In this document: positions 1 through 8,832 of the stretch, one piece after another | Numbering within the stretch: the stretch's first letter is position 1 | Layout: each line of letters opens with the position of its first letter | Source of the DNA: an uncultured Bacteroidia bacterium | GTDB taxonomy: Bacteria > Bacteroidota > Bacteroidia > Bacteroidales > F082 | Direction: 5' to 3' | DNA length: 64,000 bases | Assembly: GCA_902785755.1 (NCBI GenBank) | Contig: CACZZO010000002.1 | Coordinates: forward strand, 62,001-126,000 | Program-made: the position numbers and the translations under genes | Notes under the pieces: generated by a model | What the model saw: the letters and a program-made list of their open reading frames with translations, nothing else | Told to the model about the DNA's origin: nothing | The model's database searches: none

Positions 1-2
1 AG

Positions 3-695
3 ACGATTCATCAGAAAGTTACAGACTATGATGAATTGCGTAAGGCTATCATGCTTCGCTCGGGCGATACAACAGACCTGAAACAGTATAACGCGATGAT
101 GCGGCAACTGCTTGACCAATACGTGCAGGCTCCAAAATCCAGTGTTTTGGAGAAACTTGATGATTTCTCGTTCTTGGATATCATCGATGCCAACAAGACA
201 CCAGAAGACCCTGATGGCTTGGATACGATTATTGATGGAGAAAACGAAATCGGCGGACAACCAGCGGCAGCAGAGACCATCGCTTCGAATGTGCGCAAGT
301 ACATTATCAGGAAACGAGATGCCAACCCTGAGTACTATGATAAGCTGAGCGAGAAACTGAACAAGATTCTCGAAGAAATGAAGCAACAGACCGAGGAGTA
401 TAAGGAAACACTGCGTAAACTTGTGGAAATGCTGCGGGAAATGCGTGGTAGCAAAAAAGAATATCCATCGGACATCAACACTGACGGCAAAAAAGCATTG
501 TATGACAATCTCGCTGAGGATGAGACTCTTGCCTTGCGTACTTATCTGGCTATCAAAGAAAATGCCGAGGTTGGCTTCCGTAATGATAGTCGTCGTCTAA
601 AAAAATTGCGTTTAGCCATTGAAAAGGTTGAAGGAATGCCTGCCGATAAGATTGAGATTGTACTGAACATTGCCAAAAACAATGATGAGTTTTGA
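3..695 (+). CDS. hsdR: Type I restriction enzyme R subunit, C-terminal end (partial)
   Basis: The reading frame is open from the window edge, so the start lies upstream. About 230 residues are visible. They are charged and helical, with a long Glu/Lys-rich stretch typical of the C-terminal helical domain of HsdR that docks the motor subunit on the methylase core. No helicase or nuclease motif falls in the visible part. The assignment rests on the character of this end and on the next gene, a YgjP-like metallopeptidase that often sits beside hsdR. This is a different locus from the full hsdR further along. The stop overlaps the next start as TGATG, so the two are translationally coupled. Confidence 0.7.
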   Translation, partial: TIHQKVTDYDELRKAIMLRSGDTTDLKQYNAMMRQLLDQYVQAPKSSVLEKLDDFSFLDIIDANKTPEDPDGLDTIIDGENEIGGQPAAAETIASNVRKYIIRKRDANPEYYDKLSEKLNKILEEMKQQTEEYKETLRKLVEMLREMRGSKKEYPSDINTDGKKALYDNLAEDETLALRTYLAIKENAEVGFRNDSRRLKKLRLAIEKVEGMPADKIEIVLNIAKNNDEF

Positions 696-1411
696 TGAGA
701 ATAGCGGAGTTTGACATAGAAGTAGAACATAAGGTAATCAAGAACATTCACCTTGCGGTTTATCCTCCTGATGGGAGGGTGCATGTTTCTGTGCCCAACT
801 ATATAAAGGACGATGAGGTGAGCATGTTCCTTTACACCAAACTTCCTTGGATAAGGAAACAGCATGAAGAAGTCTTAGCACAAGAACGACAAGATGAGCG
901 CGAATATGTTTCAGGTGAAAGCCATTATCTGCTTGGCAGGCGTTATCTGCTGAAAGTGATACCTACGATGGAGCGTGCCCATGTCGTCAGGAAGGTGAAA
1001 TATCTTGAAATGTATGTGCGCAAGGACTCTTCAACCGACCGCCGCAAGTCTGTAATGGAAGAATTTTACCGCGCTGAACTCCGTCCCGTCTTGGAATCTC
1101 TTGTAGGCAAATGGTCAGCAACGATGGGTGAAGACCCAACGACATTCGAATGGTCTATTCTGCTCATGCAAAAGCAATGGGGAAGCTGTCTAACCGCTTC
1201 AAGGAAAATCCAATTCAACCTGTTGTTATCACGCGTACCCTTACACTGCATTGAGTACATCGTAGTGCATGAAATGGCTCATCTGAAGGAGCATCGCCAC
1301 AACAAAGATTTTATCGCAATGCTTGACCAATATCTCCCAGACTGGCAAATGCGCAAGAAAGAATTGGATGAGTTTATTGCGCTGCCAATAATAGAATCAA
1401 AAAACGTATAA
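695..1411 (+). CDS. YgjP-like zinc metallopeptidase (DUF45/WLM family)
   Basis: A 238-residue predicted zinc-dependent hydrolase of the YgjP/DUF45 family. The catalytic signature HEMAHLKEHRHNKDF (HExxH plus a third His) lies near residue 195, preceded by the family motif QKQWGSC. There is no signal peptide, so it is probably cytoplasmic. A TTG one codon upstream is possible, but the ATG overlapping the hsdR stop is the better start. Family members are commonly encoded beside type I restriction genes; their role there is not established. AbiH follows after 5 bp, so hsdR, this gene and abiH look like one operon. Confidence 0.85.
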   Translation: MRIAEFDIEVEHKVIKNIHLAVYPPDGRVHVSVPNYIKDDEVSMFLYTKLPWIRKQHEEVLAQERQDEREYVSGESHYLLGRRYLLKVIPTMERAHVVRKVKYLEMYVRKDSSTDRRKSVMEEFYRAELRPVLESLVGKWSATMGEDPTTFEWSILLMQKQWGSCLTASRKIQFNLLLSRVPLHCIEYIVVHEMAHLKEHRHNKDFIAMLDQYLPDWQMRKKELDEFIALPIIESKNV

Positions 1412-1416
1412 ATGAA

Positions 1417-2826
1417 ATGAACAGAATTATTCTAATAGGAAACGGCTTTGATTTGGCGCATGGCTTGAAGACCAGCTATGCCAACTTTATTGATTGGTAT
1501 TGGAATGAATGGGGAAAACGGTTGGTTAATAGTTTGAATTATATTGAAGAAGACGGTCTCTGTGAGTTTAGTTTGATTTATAATGTAGAGAGGAGCTGGT
1601 CTGGAATAGTTTGGAATTGCAAGTCAGAAGGATGCCTACCTGCTTTACAACCTTTTGATGGGCGTGTTTTAGTCAATTATATCAAGTCTCATCCCCAAAT
1701 GTGCACTTTTTCTTATAAAAGTCATCTTTTGGAGGAGTTGTGCAAGCAGCTTGAAGAAAGGAATTGGGTTGATGTTGAGAATGTGTTTTATGAATTGTTG
1801 AGATCAGGGAAAGAGCAGCCAAAGAAACTCAATGATGATTTAGACATTATAAAGGGGAAACTAATAGAGTATCTGAAAATTGTTCAAGATGATATTAAGA
1901 ATGGATTAGTAAACGAGGACTTGAAAAAGAAAATGTTTGAACCTGTTTGTTTTAATGATGTCGCATTGAGTTCAATTGAACAATGGATGAAACTAATCCA
2001 ATTGCATCTTAGTTACTCTTCTCAAGATTGGGATTTAATGAGAGAAGATTATTCAATAGATGAAAAAGATCCTGATTATATGAAACTGAAAAAGTTTATT
2101 AATGTTAAGAAAAGGAATAAGGTTGCATCCGATTCGCTTGATACTATTTTTCAGAAAGTTACAGATTTTTTGCCAAAGTTATCATTTGAATACAATAATC
2201 CGGGTGATGTAAAAAAGAAACTGGAAAAGTCGAAAAGATATAAAGCACCTGCGTTGTTTTTTCTTCCAGACCGTGTTTTGCTATTGAATTTTAACTATTT
2301 GTCTACAGCTGATATGTATTTTCCTGCTAAAAACAATAGGTTTAAAATTAATCATATTCATGGAATCCTTTCTTCGCCAAAAAGCGTGATTTTTGGTTAC
2401 GGGGATGAATTGGATGAGAATTACAAAAGGCTTTCAGAAAAGAATGATAACGAATATCTTCGTAATATTAAATCCATCAAATATTTGGAAGCAACAAATT
2501 ACCGCAGCCTGCTTGAATTTATTGAATCTGATGCTTATCAAATATATATAATGGGTCATTCCTGTGGTAATTCCGACAGGACATTGCTCAACACCTTGTT
2601 TGAACATAAGAATTGCGTTTCCATCAAACCTTTCTATTTTATCAGGAAAGATGGAACGGATAATTATATGGAACTTGTACAAAACATTTCCCGAAACTTC
2701 ACTGACATGAAGCTGATGCGTGATAGGGTGGTGAACAAGACTTTTTGTGAACCATATAGCGATGCGAGGGAAAAAATCTCTTATTGTGCTGATACACCCG
2801 AAGGGGCTAAACTCCCTTTACCGTAG
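1417..2826 (+). CDS. AbiH-family abortive infection protein
   Basis: A 469-residue protein that opens with the AbiH hallmark IILIGNGFDLAHGLKTSY at residues 4-21. It also carries the C-terminal family motif IMGHSCGNSDRTLLNTLFEH near residue 380. AbiH proteins belong to phage abortive-infection systems; the biochemical activity is not well defined. The gene is markedly more AT-rich than the genes on either side, which suggests transfer. It starts 5 bp after the metallopeptidase. The last dozen codons run into a palindromic intergenic repeat (CCGAAGGGG, then GTAGGTC-GT-GACCTAC over the stop), so the native C terminus may have been replaced when the repeat arrived. Confidence 0.88.
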   Translation: MNRIILIGNGFDLAHGLKTSYANFIDWYWNEWGKRLVNSLNYIEEDGLCEFSLIYNVERSWSGIVWNCKSEGCLPALQPFDGRVLVNYIKSHPQMCTFSYKSHLLEELCKQLEERNWVDVENVFYELLRSGKEQPKKLNDDLDIIKGKLIEYLKIVQDDIKNGLVNEDLKKKMFEPVCFNDVALSSIEQWMKLIQLHLSYSSQDWDLMREDYSIDEKDPDYMKLKKFINVKKRNKVASDSLDTIFQKVTDFLPKLSFEYNNPGDVKKKLEKSKRYKAPALFFLPDRVLLLNFNYLSTADMYFPAKNNRFKINHIHGILSSPKSVIFGYGDELDENYKRLSEKNDNEYLRNIKSIKYLEATNYRSLLEFIESDAYQIYIMGHSCGNSDRTLLNTLFEHKNCVSIKPFYFIRKDGTDNYMELVQNISRNFTDMKLMRDRVVNKTFCEPYSDAREKISYCADTPEGAKLPLP

Positions 2827-2935
2827 GTCGTGACCTACTGTAGTACCCCGACAAGCACTCTCCGGCAAGCCAAAGTCCTGAAAGGACGACCCTACCACAC
2901 CCCGATATACAATGTCGGGTTTTCATAATAAGTCG
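2825..2935. repeat. Degenerate palindromic intergenic repeat after abiH
   Basis: A hairpin GTAGGTC-GT-GACCTAC lies at 2825-2840. It is followed by CCTGAAAGGACGACCCTAC at about 2878, a diverged copy of the CCTGAAAGGGCG element found after the MATE and mcrC genes, and then by CCCGATATACAATGTCGGG. This fills the first third of the 323-bp gap before clpB. Confidence 0.6.
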
Positions 2936-3149
2936 GGCAGCAGTGCAATCCCATTGGTTTTCTGTCACTTTGTCATAAAAACCAACCCTTAACTCATTGA
3001 TTATGTGTCAATTTGTCATATAAAATTATTGAAAATTCGTGGTAAATTCTTGATAATTCGTGTTTTAAGAAAAACGGGCATTGGTGGCTGTTCGTGTTGG
3101 CTGAATATTTGATGTCCTCTCCGCCGAAAAACAGAAAGGAAAACAAACC
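2936..3149. other. Gene-free stretch upstream of clpB
   Basis: No ORF is supportable. The stretch contains two copies of AATTCGTG about 24 bp apart near 3036-3063, which resemble a degenerate repeat also seen near 49735-49810. The best promoter-like match is AATATTTG at about 3103-3110, one base off TAnnTTTG. No clear CIRCE-type inverted repeat was seen. Confidence 0.5.
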
Positions 3150-5738
3150 ATGAACATCAACCAATTCACAATCAAAGCGCAGGAAGCCATCGGGAAGGCC
3201 CAAGAGATAGCGCAAAGCCATCAGAGCCAGACCGTTGAGGCCATCCACCTGCTGAAGGGCGCGTTGCTCGCCGACGATTACTTGGTGCCCAACCTGATGA
3301 AAAAGTTGGGCGTCAATGTGGCACGGCTCAACGATGCCCTCGACCAAGCCATCAACTCGCAACCGCGCAGCAGCGGCACGGAGTTGTATTATTCCTCGGA
3401 GGTCAGCCGCATCTTCAACGACGCCCTGACCCAAGCCAAGAAGATGGGCGACGAATACGTCTCGATTGAGCATTTGCTGTTGGCCATCTTCGAGAGCAAC
3501 AGCCTTGCCTCGCAGATGATGAAGGAACAAGGCGTGAACAAGAACGACCTCGAAACCGCCATCAAGCAGTTCCGCAAGGGCAAGAAGGTGGACTCGCAGG
3601 ATGCCGAGCAGAACTACGACAGCCTGAACCGTTTCGCCAAGAACCTGAACGAACTCGCTCAACAGGGCAAACTCGACCCCGTGATTGGCCGTGACGAGGA
3701 AATCCGTCGTGTGCTGCAAATCTTGAGCCGACGCACCAAGAACAACCCTATATTAATAGGTGAGCCGGGCGTGGGTAAGACCGCCATCGTGGAGGGCTTG
3801 GCCCAGCGTATCGTCAACCGCGACGTGCCGGAGAACCTGAAGAGCAAGACCGTGTTCTCGTTGGATATGGGTGCTTTGCTGGCCGGCGCGAAATACAAGG
3901 GCGAGTTTGAGGAACGTCTGAAAAATGTCGTCAAGGAAGTCGTGGACAGCGACGGCGAAGTCATCCTGTTCATCGACGAGATCCACACCTTGGTCGGTGC
4001 GGGCGGTGGCGAAGGCGCAATGGACGCGGCCAACATCCTGAAGCCGGCCCTGAGCCGTGGCGAGTTGCGGGCCATCGGTGCCACCACCTTGAAGGAATAC
4101 CAGCAGTATTTCGAGAAGGACAAGGCGTTGGAGCGTCGTTTCCAGAAAGTTATGGTGGATGAGCCTGACGAGGCTTCGGCCATCAGTATCCTCCGTGGCT
4201 TGAAGGAGCGTTACGAAACCCACCACCACATCCGTATCTTGGACGAGGCCATCATCGCCGCCGTGCAACTCTCGGTGCGTTACATCAGCGACCGTTTCCT
4301 GCCCGACAAAGCCATCGACCTGATCGACGAGGCCGCCTCGCGTCTGCGTCTGCAAATCGACTCGGTGCCCGAGGAACTTGAGGACGTGGAACGCGCCATC
4401 CGTCAGTTGGAAATCGAGCGCGAGGCCATCAAGCGCGAAAACGACACCAAGAAGGTGGAGGAGATAGGGAAGGAGTTGGCCGAACTCAACGACAAGCGCA
4501 CCGCCATCAAAGCCAAGTGGGAGACCGAGCGGCATTATGTGGAACTCATTCAGAAAGAGAAGAATAACATCGAGACCTACAAGCACCAGGCCGAGGTGGC
4601 AGAGCGCGACGGCGACTATGGCCGTGTGGCTGAGTTGCGTTACGGTAAGATTCGCGAGGCCGAGGCCGCCATCGAGAAGGCCAAAGCCGACTTGAGCGAA
4701 GCGCAAGGCGACCATCCGTTAGTGGACGAGGAAGTCGGCTCCGATGATGTGGCTGAAATCGTCTCGCGTTGGACGGGTATCCCGGTCAACAAGATGATGC
4801 AGAGCGAGCGCGAGAAACTCCTGCACCTTGAAGACGAACTGCACAAGCGCGTGGTGGGACAGGACGAGGCCATCACCGCCGTCAGCGATGCCATCCGTCG
4901 TAGTCGTGCGGGCTTGCAGGATGCCAAACGACCCATCGGTTCCTTCATCTTTATGGGTACCACGGGTGTGGGTAAGACCGAGTTGGCCAAGGCTTTGGCA
5001 GAGTTTCTGTTCGACGACGAGAACGCGATGGTGCGTATCGATATGTCTGAATATCAGGAGCGTCACACGGTTTCAAGGCTTATCGGAGCGCCTCCAGGAT
5101 ATGTGGGCTACGAAGAGAGCGGACAACTGACTGAAGCCGTGCGCCGTAAGCCCTATTCCGTCATCCTTTTGGACGAAATCGAGAAGGCGCACCCCGACGT
5201 GTTCAACATCCTCTTGCAGGTGCTTGACGATGGCCGCTTGACCGACAACAAAGGCCGTACCGTCGATTTCAAGAACACCATCGTCATTATGACCTCCAAC
5301 ATCGGCGCGAACATCATCCAAGAGAACTTCGCCGGCTTGACTGAAAGCAACGCCGAGGAAGTCTTCGAGAAGACCCGCAATGAGGTGATGGAGCAGTTGA
5401 AGCAGTTTATGCGGCCAGAGTTCCTCAACCGTGTCGATGACATCATCATGTTCAAGCCTTTGGACGAGAGCCAGATAGCCGACATCGTGAGGATGCAGTT
5501 CCGCAGCGTGCAGAAGATGCTGGCCGCCAACGACATCAAGATCGACATCACCGATGCCGCCGTGGAATTCATCGCGCAGCAGAGCTACAACCCGCAGTAC
5601 GGAGCGCGTCCCGTGAAGCGTATGATGCAGCGTGAGTTGCTCAACTCGCTCTCGAAGATGATATTGGCCGATTCGGTCGATAAGACAAAGACCATCATCG
5701 TGGATGTGAATGGCGAAGGTCTGATTTTCAGGAATTAA
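3150..5738 (+). CDS. clpB: ATP-dependent disaggregase ClpB
   Basis: At 862 residues this is full length for ClpB, the AAA+ hexamer that threads aggregated proteins together with DnaK. The order is an N-terminal Clp repeat domain (about 1-145), AAA-1 with Walker A GEPGVGKT near residue 204 and Walker B ILFIDEIH, a coiled-coil middle domain of about 120 residues rich in Glu, Lys and Ala, and AAA-2 with Walker A GTTGVGKT near residue 602 and [11 protein letters not shown]. The long middle domain and the absence of a ClpP-docking loop separate it from ClpA and ClpC. It is monocistronic, with its own terminator. Long ORFs on the opposite strand are codon shadows. Confidence 0.98.
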   Translation: MNINQFTIKAQEAIGKAQEIAQSHQSQTVEAIHLLKGALLADDYLVPNLMKKLGVNVARLNDALDQAINSQPRSSGTELYYSSEVSRIFNDALTQAKKMGDEYVSIEHLLLAIFESNSLASQMMKEQGVNKNDLETAIKQFRKGKKVDSQDAEQNYDSLNRFAKNLNELAQQGKLDPVIGRDEEIRRVLQILSRRTKNNPILIGEPGVGKTAIVEGLAQRIVNRDVPENLKSKTVFSLDMGALLAGAKYKGEFEERLKNVVKEVVDSDGEVILFIDEIHTLVGAGGGEGAMDAANILKPALSRGELRAIGATTLKEYQQYFEKDKALERRFQKVMVDEPDEASAISILRGLKERYETHHHIRILDEAIIAAVQLSVRYISDRFLPDKAIDLIDEAASRLRLQIDSVPEELEDVERAIRQLEIEREAIKRENDTKKVEEIGKELAELNDKRTAIKAKWETERHYVELIQKEKNNIETYKHQAEVAERDGDYGRVAELRYGKIREAEAAIEKAKADLSEAQGDHPLVDEEVGSDDVAEIVSRWTGIPVNKMMQSEREKLLHLEDELHKRVVGQDEAITAVSDAIRRSRAGLQDAKRPIGSFIFMGTTGVGKTELAKALAEFLFDDENAMVRIDMSEYQERHTVSRLIGAPPGYVGYEESGQLTEAVRRKPYSVILLDEIEKAHPDVFNILLQVLDDGRLTDNKGRTVDFKNTIVIMTSNIGANIIQENFAGLTESNAEEVFEKTRNEVMEQLKQFMRPEFLNRVDDIIMFKPLDESQIADIVRMQFRSVQKMLAANDIKIDITDAAVEFIAQQSYNPQYGARPVKRMMQRELLNSLSKMILADSVDKTKTIIVDVNGEGLIFRN

Positions 5739-5760
5739 GGCTTAGCCAAGTTAAACAAAA

Positions 5761-5797
5761 AGCCAAGGAGTGCGTGAGTGCTTCTTGGCTTTTTTTG
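5761..5797 (+). terminator. Rho-independent terminator of clpB
   Basis: AGCCAAGGAG and CTTCTTGGCT form a stem around a short GC-containing loop, followed by a run of seven T. It begins 22 bp after the clpB stop. Confidence 0.9.
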
Positions 5798-5811
5798 TAT
5801 GGATTTTGGTG

Positions 5812-5895
5812 AAAAATCTTGGAATGGTGCGAAATTTGTTTGCAAAAAATCTTGGAATGGTGTAATTTTGCGGCGTAAAAAATCTTGGAATGGTG
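5812..5895 (+). repeat. Three direct repeats, 33-bp period, at the ATPase 1 promoter
   Basis: The 18-mer AAAAATCTTGGAATGGTG occurs identically at 5812-5829, 5845-5862 and 5878-5895, exactly 33 bp apart each time, with unrelated 15-bp spacers. The middle copy fills the spacer between a TTTG -33 element (5839-5842) and the -7 box TAATTTTG (5863-5870). The last copy lies between the expected transcription start and the ATG at 5901. This placement suits an operator array, possibly autoregulatory. Confidence 0.85.
5863..5870 (+). promoter_or_regulatory. -7 promoter box of ATPase 1
   Basis: TAATTTTG, with TTTG 20 bp upstream at 5839-5842, matches the Bacteroidota consensus TTTG-N19/20-TAnnTTTG. 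It sits between repeat copies 2 and 3. Confidence 0.75.
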
Positions 5896-5900
5896 TAATT

Positions 5901-7253
5901 ATGAAACGGAAGATGTATCAAACCCTGCTGAAATGGAAGCAGGAAGAGCAAGGAAGAAAGGCTTTGATGCTTGATGGTGCCCGACGTGTGGGCAAAAGCT
6001 ATATCGTTGAGGAATTTGCTCGAAACGAATATGCTTCTTATATCCTTATTGACTTCGCCCATGTCGAAAGTGAAGTGATGAGCTATTTCGAGAACTACAA
6101 AACGGATTTTGATGCCTTGTTTTTTCATTTGTCGTTGTATTATCGTGTTCGGCTTTATGAACGCAAATCCCTCATTATCTTTGACGAGGTGCAATTCTTT
6201 CCCCAAGCCCGTGCCGCCATCAAATATCTTGTGGCAGACGGACGATACGACTATATTGAAACAGGTTCGCTTATCAGCATCAACAAGAATGTCAAGGATA
6301 TACTGATTCCTTCGGAGGAACGTCATGTCAAGATGTTTCCTATGGACTTTGAAGAGTTTCTTTGGGCGATGGGAGAGGATATGTTGATGCCCTATATTAG
6401 TGATTGTTTTGCGAAGCAACAGCCTATGGGACAGGCAATCCACCGCAGGGCAATGGATTATTTGAGGGAATACATCATTGTTGGAGGTATGCCACAAGCT
6501 GTCCAAGCCTATAAGGATACAAAGAGTTTCGAGAAAGCCGACCGCGAGAAGCGCGACATTCTCCAACTCTATCGTGCTGACATAAGGAAATATGCCACTG
6601 GATATGAAAGCAAGGTGGCTAAAATCTTCGATACCATTCCGGGACAGTTGCAGAAACATGAGAAGAAGTTCAAGTTGTCGGCATTGAAAAGCCGGGCCCG
6701 TTTCCGCGAGTATGAAAGCTCTTTCTTGTGGTTAGAGGACTCTATGGTAGTGAATGTATGTTACAGCGCCTCTGAGCCTTCTGTGGGGCTGCGCCTCAAG
6801 ATGGATGATTCAACGATGAAATGCTATATGGGCGACACCGGGTTGCTCATCAGCCTTGCTTTTGATGAAAATGCTATCGCTTCGGAAGAACTCTACCGGA
6901 AACTTATGCTGGACAAGTTGGAGATCAACAAAGGGATGTTGGTGGAAAACCTTGTCGCACAGATGCTTCGTGCGGCGGGACATGAGTTGTATTTCTTCTC
7001 AAGTTATTCCAAAGTAAACGCTGAAGACACTATGGAAATCGATTTCCTTGTCAGAAAAGCCACTGTGTCAAGCCGTCACAACATCTCTCCTGTTGAAGTG
7101 AAATCCACCAAAAACTACACCTTGTCTTCTTTGAAGAAATTTCGGACGAAATACGCCCAACAATTGGCCACGGCTTATGTGCTGCATTCTTCCGACCTCA
7201 AAGTTGAGAACGATACGGTATATCTGCCGTTGTATATGGCAGGGTTGTTGTGA
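5901..7253 (+). CDS. AAA+ ATPase with C-terminal DUF4143 nuclease-fold domain (ATPase 1)
   Basis: A 450-residue protein of the ATPase plus DUF4143 family. Walker A is GARRVGKS at residues 26-33, Walker B is LIIFDEVQ, and the sensor-like ETGSLISI follows. The C-terminal DUF4143 region ends with EIDFLVRK and SPVEVKSTKNY, a D...ExK arrangement of the PD-(D/E)XK nuclease fold. The ATG at 5901 is chosen because the frame upstream only translates the 33-bp DNA repeats (a KSWNGV peptide three times). The cellular role of this family is unknown; defence, mobility and toxin-like roles have all been suggested. A second family member follows, with a different repeat array. Confidence 0.9.
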   Translation: MKRKMYQTLLKWKQEEQGRKALMLDGARRVGKSYIVEEFARNEYASYILIDFAHVESEVMSYFENYKTDFDALFFHLSLYYRVRLYERKSLIIFDEVQFFPQARAAIKYLVADGRYDYIETGSLISINKNVKDILIPSEERHVKMFPMDFEEFLWAMGEDMLMPYISDCFAKQQPMGQAIHRRAMDYLREYIIVGGMPQAVQAYKDTKSFEKADREKRDILQLYRADIRKYATGYESKVAKIFDTIPGQLQKHEKKFKLSALKSRARFREYESSFLWLEDSMVVNVCYSASEPSVGLRLKMDDSTMKCYMGDTGLLISLAFDENAIASEELYRKLMLDKLEINKGMLVENLVAQMLRAAGHELYFFSSYSKVNAEDTMEIDFLVRKATVSSRHNISPVEVKSTKNYTLSSLKKFRTKYAQQLATAYVLHSSDLKVENDTVYLPLYMAGLL

Positions 7254-7321
7254 AAAAGAATGTAGGAAATTTTCTCTGTATAAAATTTCCCACAAAACGT
7301 TACAAACTTGGATTTTTTTTT

Positions 7322-7432
7322 CGGAAAAAGTGTGTTTTTTGGGGTGCTGTTTTTCGGAAAAAGTGTATTTTTGCGGTGTAAAAATCACGGAAAAAGTGTG
7401 TTTTTTATATGCTAAAATCACGGAAAAAGTGT
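7322..7432 (+). repeat. Four direct repeats, 33-bp period, at the ATPase 2 promoter
   Basis: CGGAAAAAGTGT occurs at 7322-7333, 7355-7366, 7388-7399 and 7421-7432, exactly 33 bp apart. The flanks are partly shared: TTTT before copies 1 and 2, and AAAATCA before copies 3 and 4. A -7 box TATTTTTG (7366-7373) overlaps the end of copy 2, and copy 4 ends 7 bp before the ATG. The sequence is unrelated to the ATPase 1 repeats, but the spacing and the position over the promoter are the same. Confidence 0.87.
7366..7373 (+). promoter_or_regulatory. -7 promoter box of ATPase 2
   Basis: TATTTTTG, embedded in the repeat array and overlapping the last base of repeat 2. No well-placed TTTG -33 element is evident. 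Confidence 0.65.
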
Positions 7433-7439
7433 TAAGTAT

Positions 7440-8756
7440 ATGCTATTCAGAAAGATAGAAAAAGAAATTAGAGACTATTGTCAAAACAAGCCAAACAAGG
7501 TTTTGGTCGTTGATGGTGCCCGTCAGGTCGGGAAGTCGTTCATCATCCGCCATGTTGGGCGGCAAATGTTTGACAACTACATCGAAATCAACCTGTTGGA
7601 GGATGCCGATGGGGTGCGTTTCTTTGAGTCGGCCAAAACTACGGAGGACTTCTATTTTCGTTTGAGTTCGGTCGCCAAAGGCAAGTTGGGAAACAAGGAG
7701 AATACTTTGGTCTTTCTCGATGAGATTCAGGCCTATCCGCGTCTTTTCACGATGTTGAAGTTCCTGAAAGCCGATGACCGTTTCACCTACATCGCAAGCG
7801 GCTCATTGCTCGGCGTGGCATTGGCCAAGTCGGTTTCCATTCCCATTGGAAGTATACAAGTCAGACACATGTATCCACTTGATTTCGAGGAGTTTCTTAT
7901 TGCCAACGGTTTGGGTCAAGATGTAATTGACCACATCAGAAAGCAATTCGAACAGGAACTGCCACTTGACGAAGGCTTTCATGCCAAGATTCTTGACTTA
8001 TTCAAGAAATACCTGCTGATTGGCGGCCTTCCCGATGCGGTAAACACGTTCTTGGCAACGACGGATATTGTGGAAGTGAGGCGTGTCCAGTTGGAAGTGC
8101 ATGACTATTACGGCGCGGATGCCTCTCAATATGATGTCGCAAACAAGTTGAAAATCAGGAATGTGTATGATTCTGTGCCGTCCAATCTCGAGAACAAGCG
8201 GAAGCGGGTGTTTGCCAATCGCATCGAAAACAAACCCGGCAAGCGTTTCGATGACTATTTGGAGGAGTTTGATTATTTGGTCAATGCGGGTATTGCCTTG
8301 GAGGTGAAGGCCGTTTCGCAACCCAAGTTCCCGCTTTTGGAATCGATGCAGAAAAACCTTTTGAAGCTGTATCTCAATGATGTAGGTATTTTGACAGGGC
8401 TTTTGTATGGTCGCAATGTGGCCGCCGTACTGGATGACATTAAGAGCATCAATTTGGGTTCTGTGTATGAGTCGGTGGTGGCGCAAGAGCTTCACGCTCA
8501 TGGACATCGGTTGTTTTATTACGACAACAAAAAGCATGGCGAGGTGGATTTCCTTGTGGAAAGCGACATGCTGTTGTCGGTGGTGCCGATTGAAGTGAAG
8601 TCGGGTAAGGATTACACCGTCCACAGTGCGCTCTCGACCTTCGTCACGACGAAAGAATACAATGTCAAAAAGGCGTATGTGCTTTCCAACGACCGAAATG
8701 TCTTCACCGAGGAAGGGATTACCTATCTGCCGGTTTATTATGTGATGTTTTTCTGA
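7440..8756 (+). CDS. AAA+ ATPase with C-terminal DUF4143 nuclease-fold domain (ATPase 2)
   Basis: A 438-residue paralogue of ATPase 1. Walker A GARQVGKS is at residues 26-33, and Walker B NTLVFLDEIQ and IASGSLLGVAL follow. The DUF4143 end has HGEVDFLVES and VPIEVKSGKDY, giving Asp, Glu and Lys in PD-(D/E)XK order. The ATG at 7440 lies just after the last repeat. The gene is clearly diverged from ATPase 1, so this is not a recent tandem duplication even though the layout is conserved. It is probably transcribed from its own repeat-embedded promoter. Confidence 0.9.
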   Translation: MLFRKIEKEIRDYCQNKPNKVLVVDGARQVGKSFIIRHVGRQMFDNYIEINLLEDADGVRFFESAKTTEDFYFRLSSVAKGKLGNKENTLVFLDEIQAYPRLFTMLKFLKADDRFTYIASGSLLGVALAKSVSIPIGSIQVRHMYPLDFEEFLIANGLGQDVIDHIRKQFEQELPLDEGFHAKILDLFKKYLLIGGLPDAVNTFLATTDIVEVRRVQLEVHDYYGADASQYDVANKLKIRNVYDSVPSNLENKRKRVFANRIENKPGKRFDDYLEEFDYLVNAGIALEVKAVSQPKFPLLESMQKNLLKLYLNDVGILTGLLYGRNVAAVLDDIKSINLGSVYESVVAQELHAHGHRLFYYDNKKHGEVDFLVESDMLLSVVPIEVKSGKDYTVHSALSTFVTTKEYNVKKAYVLSNDRNVFTEEGITYLPVYYVMFF

Positions 8757-8775
8757 AGGTGCAAATATGTCTCCA

Positions 8776-8794
8776 TGCGAAAATAGATTTCGCA
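8776..8794. promoter_or_regulatory. Palindromic operator candidate upstream of the WYL regulator
   Basis: TGCGAAA-ATAGA-TTTCGCA is a perfect 7-bp inverted repeat. It lies 9 bp upstream of the -7 box at 8804, in the -33 region, so a bound dimer would block the promoter. Confidence 0.55.
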
Positions 8795-8803
8795 AATTAT
8801 TCG

Positions 8804-8811
8804 TACATTTG
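8804..8811 (+). promoter_or_regulatory. -7 promoter box of the WYL regulator
   Basis: TACATTTG lies 21 bp upstream of the ATG at 8833. It rules out the earlier in-frame start at 8767, which would lie upstream of the promoter. Confidence 0.7.
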
Positions 8812-8832
8812 CGGCAGAAAAACATACAGACT

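Noticed and set aside
3753..4715. 320-codon ORF opposite clpB
   Set aside because: A codon-bias shadow of a highly conserved gene; no family match and no promoter.
5778..5900. N-terminal extension of ATPase 1 with three KSWNGV peptides
   Set aside because: It is the in-frame reading of the 33-bp DNA repeats and contains the promoter. Other arrays have periods that break the frame, so the signal is in DNA.
7177..7458. ORF reading through the ATPase 2 repeats (SEKV/TEKV peptides)
   Set aside because: It overlaps the end of ATPase 1 in another frame and is again only repeat DNA.
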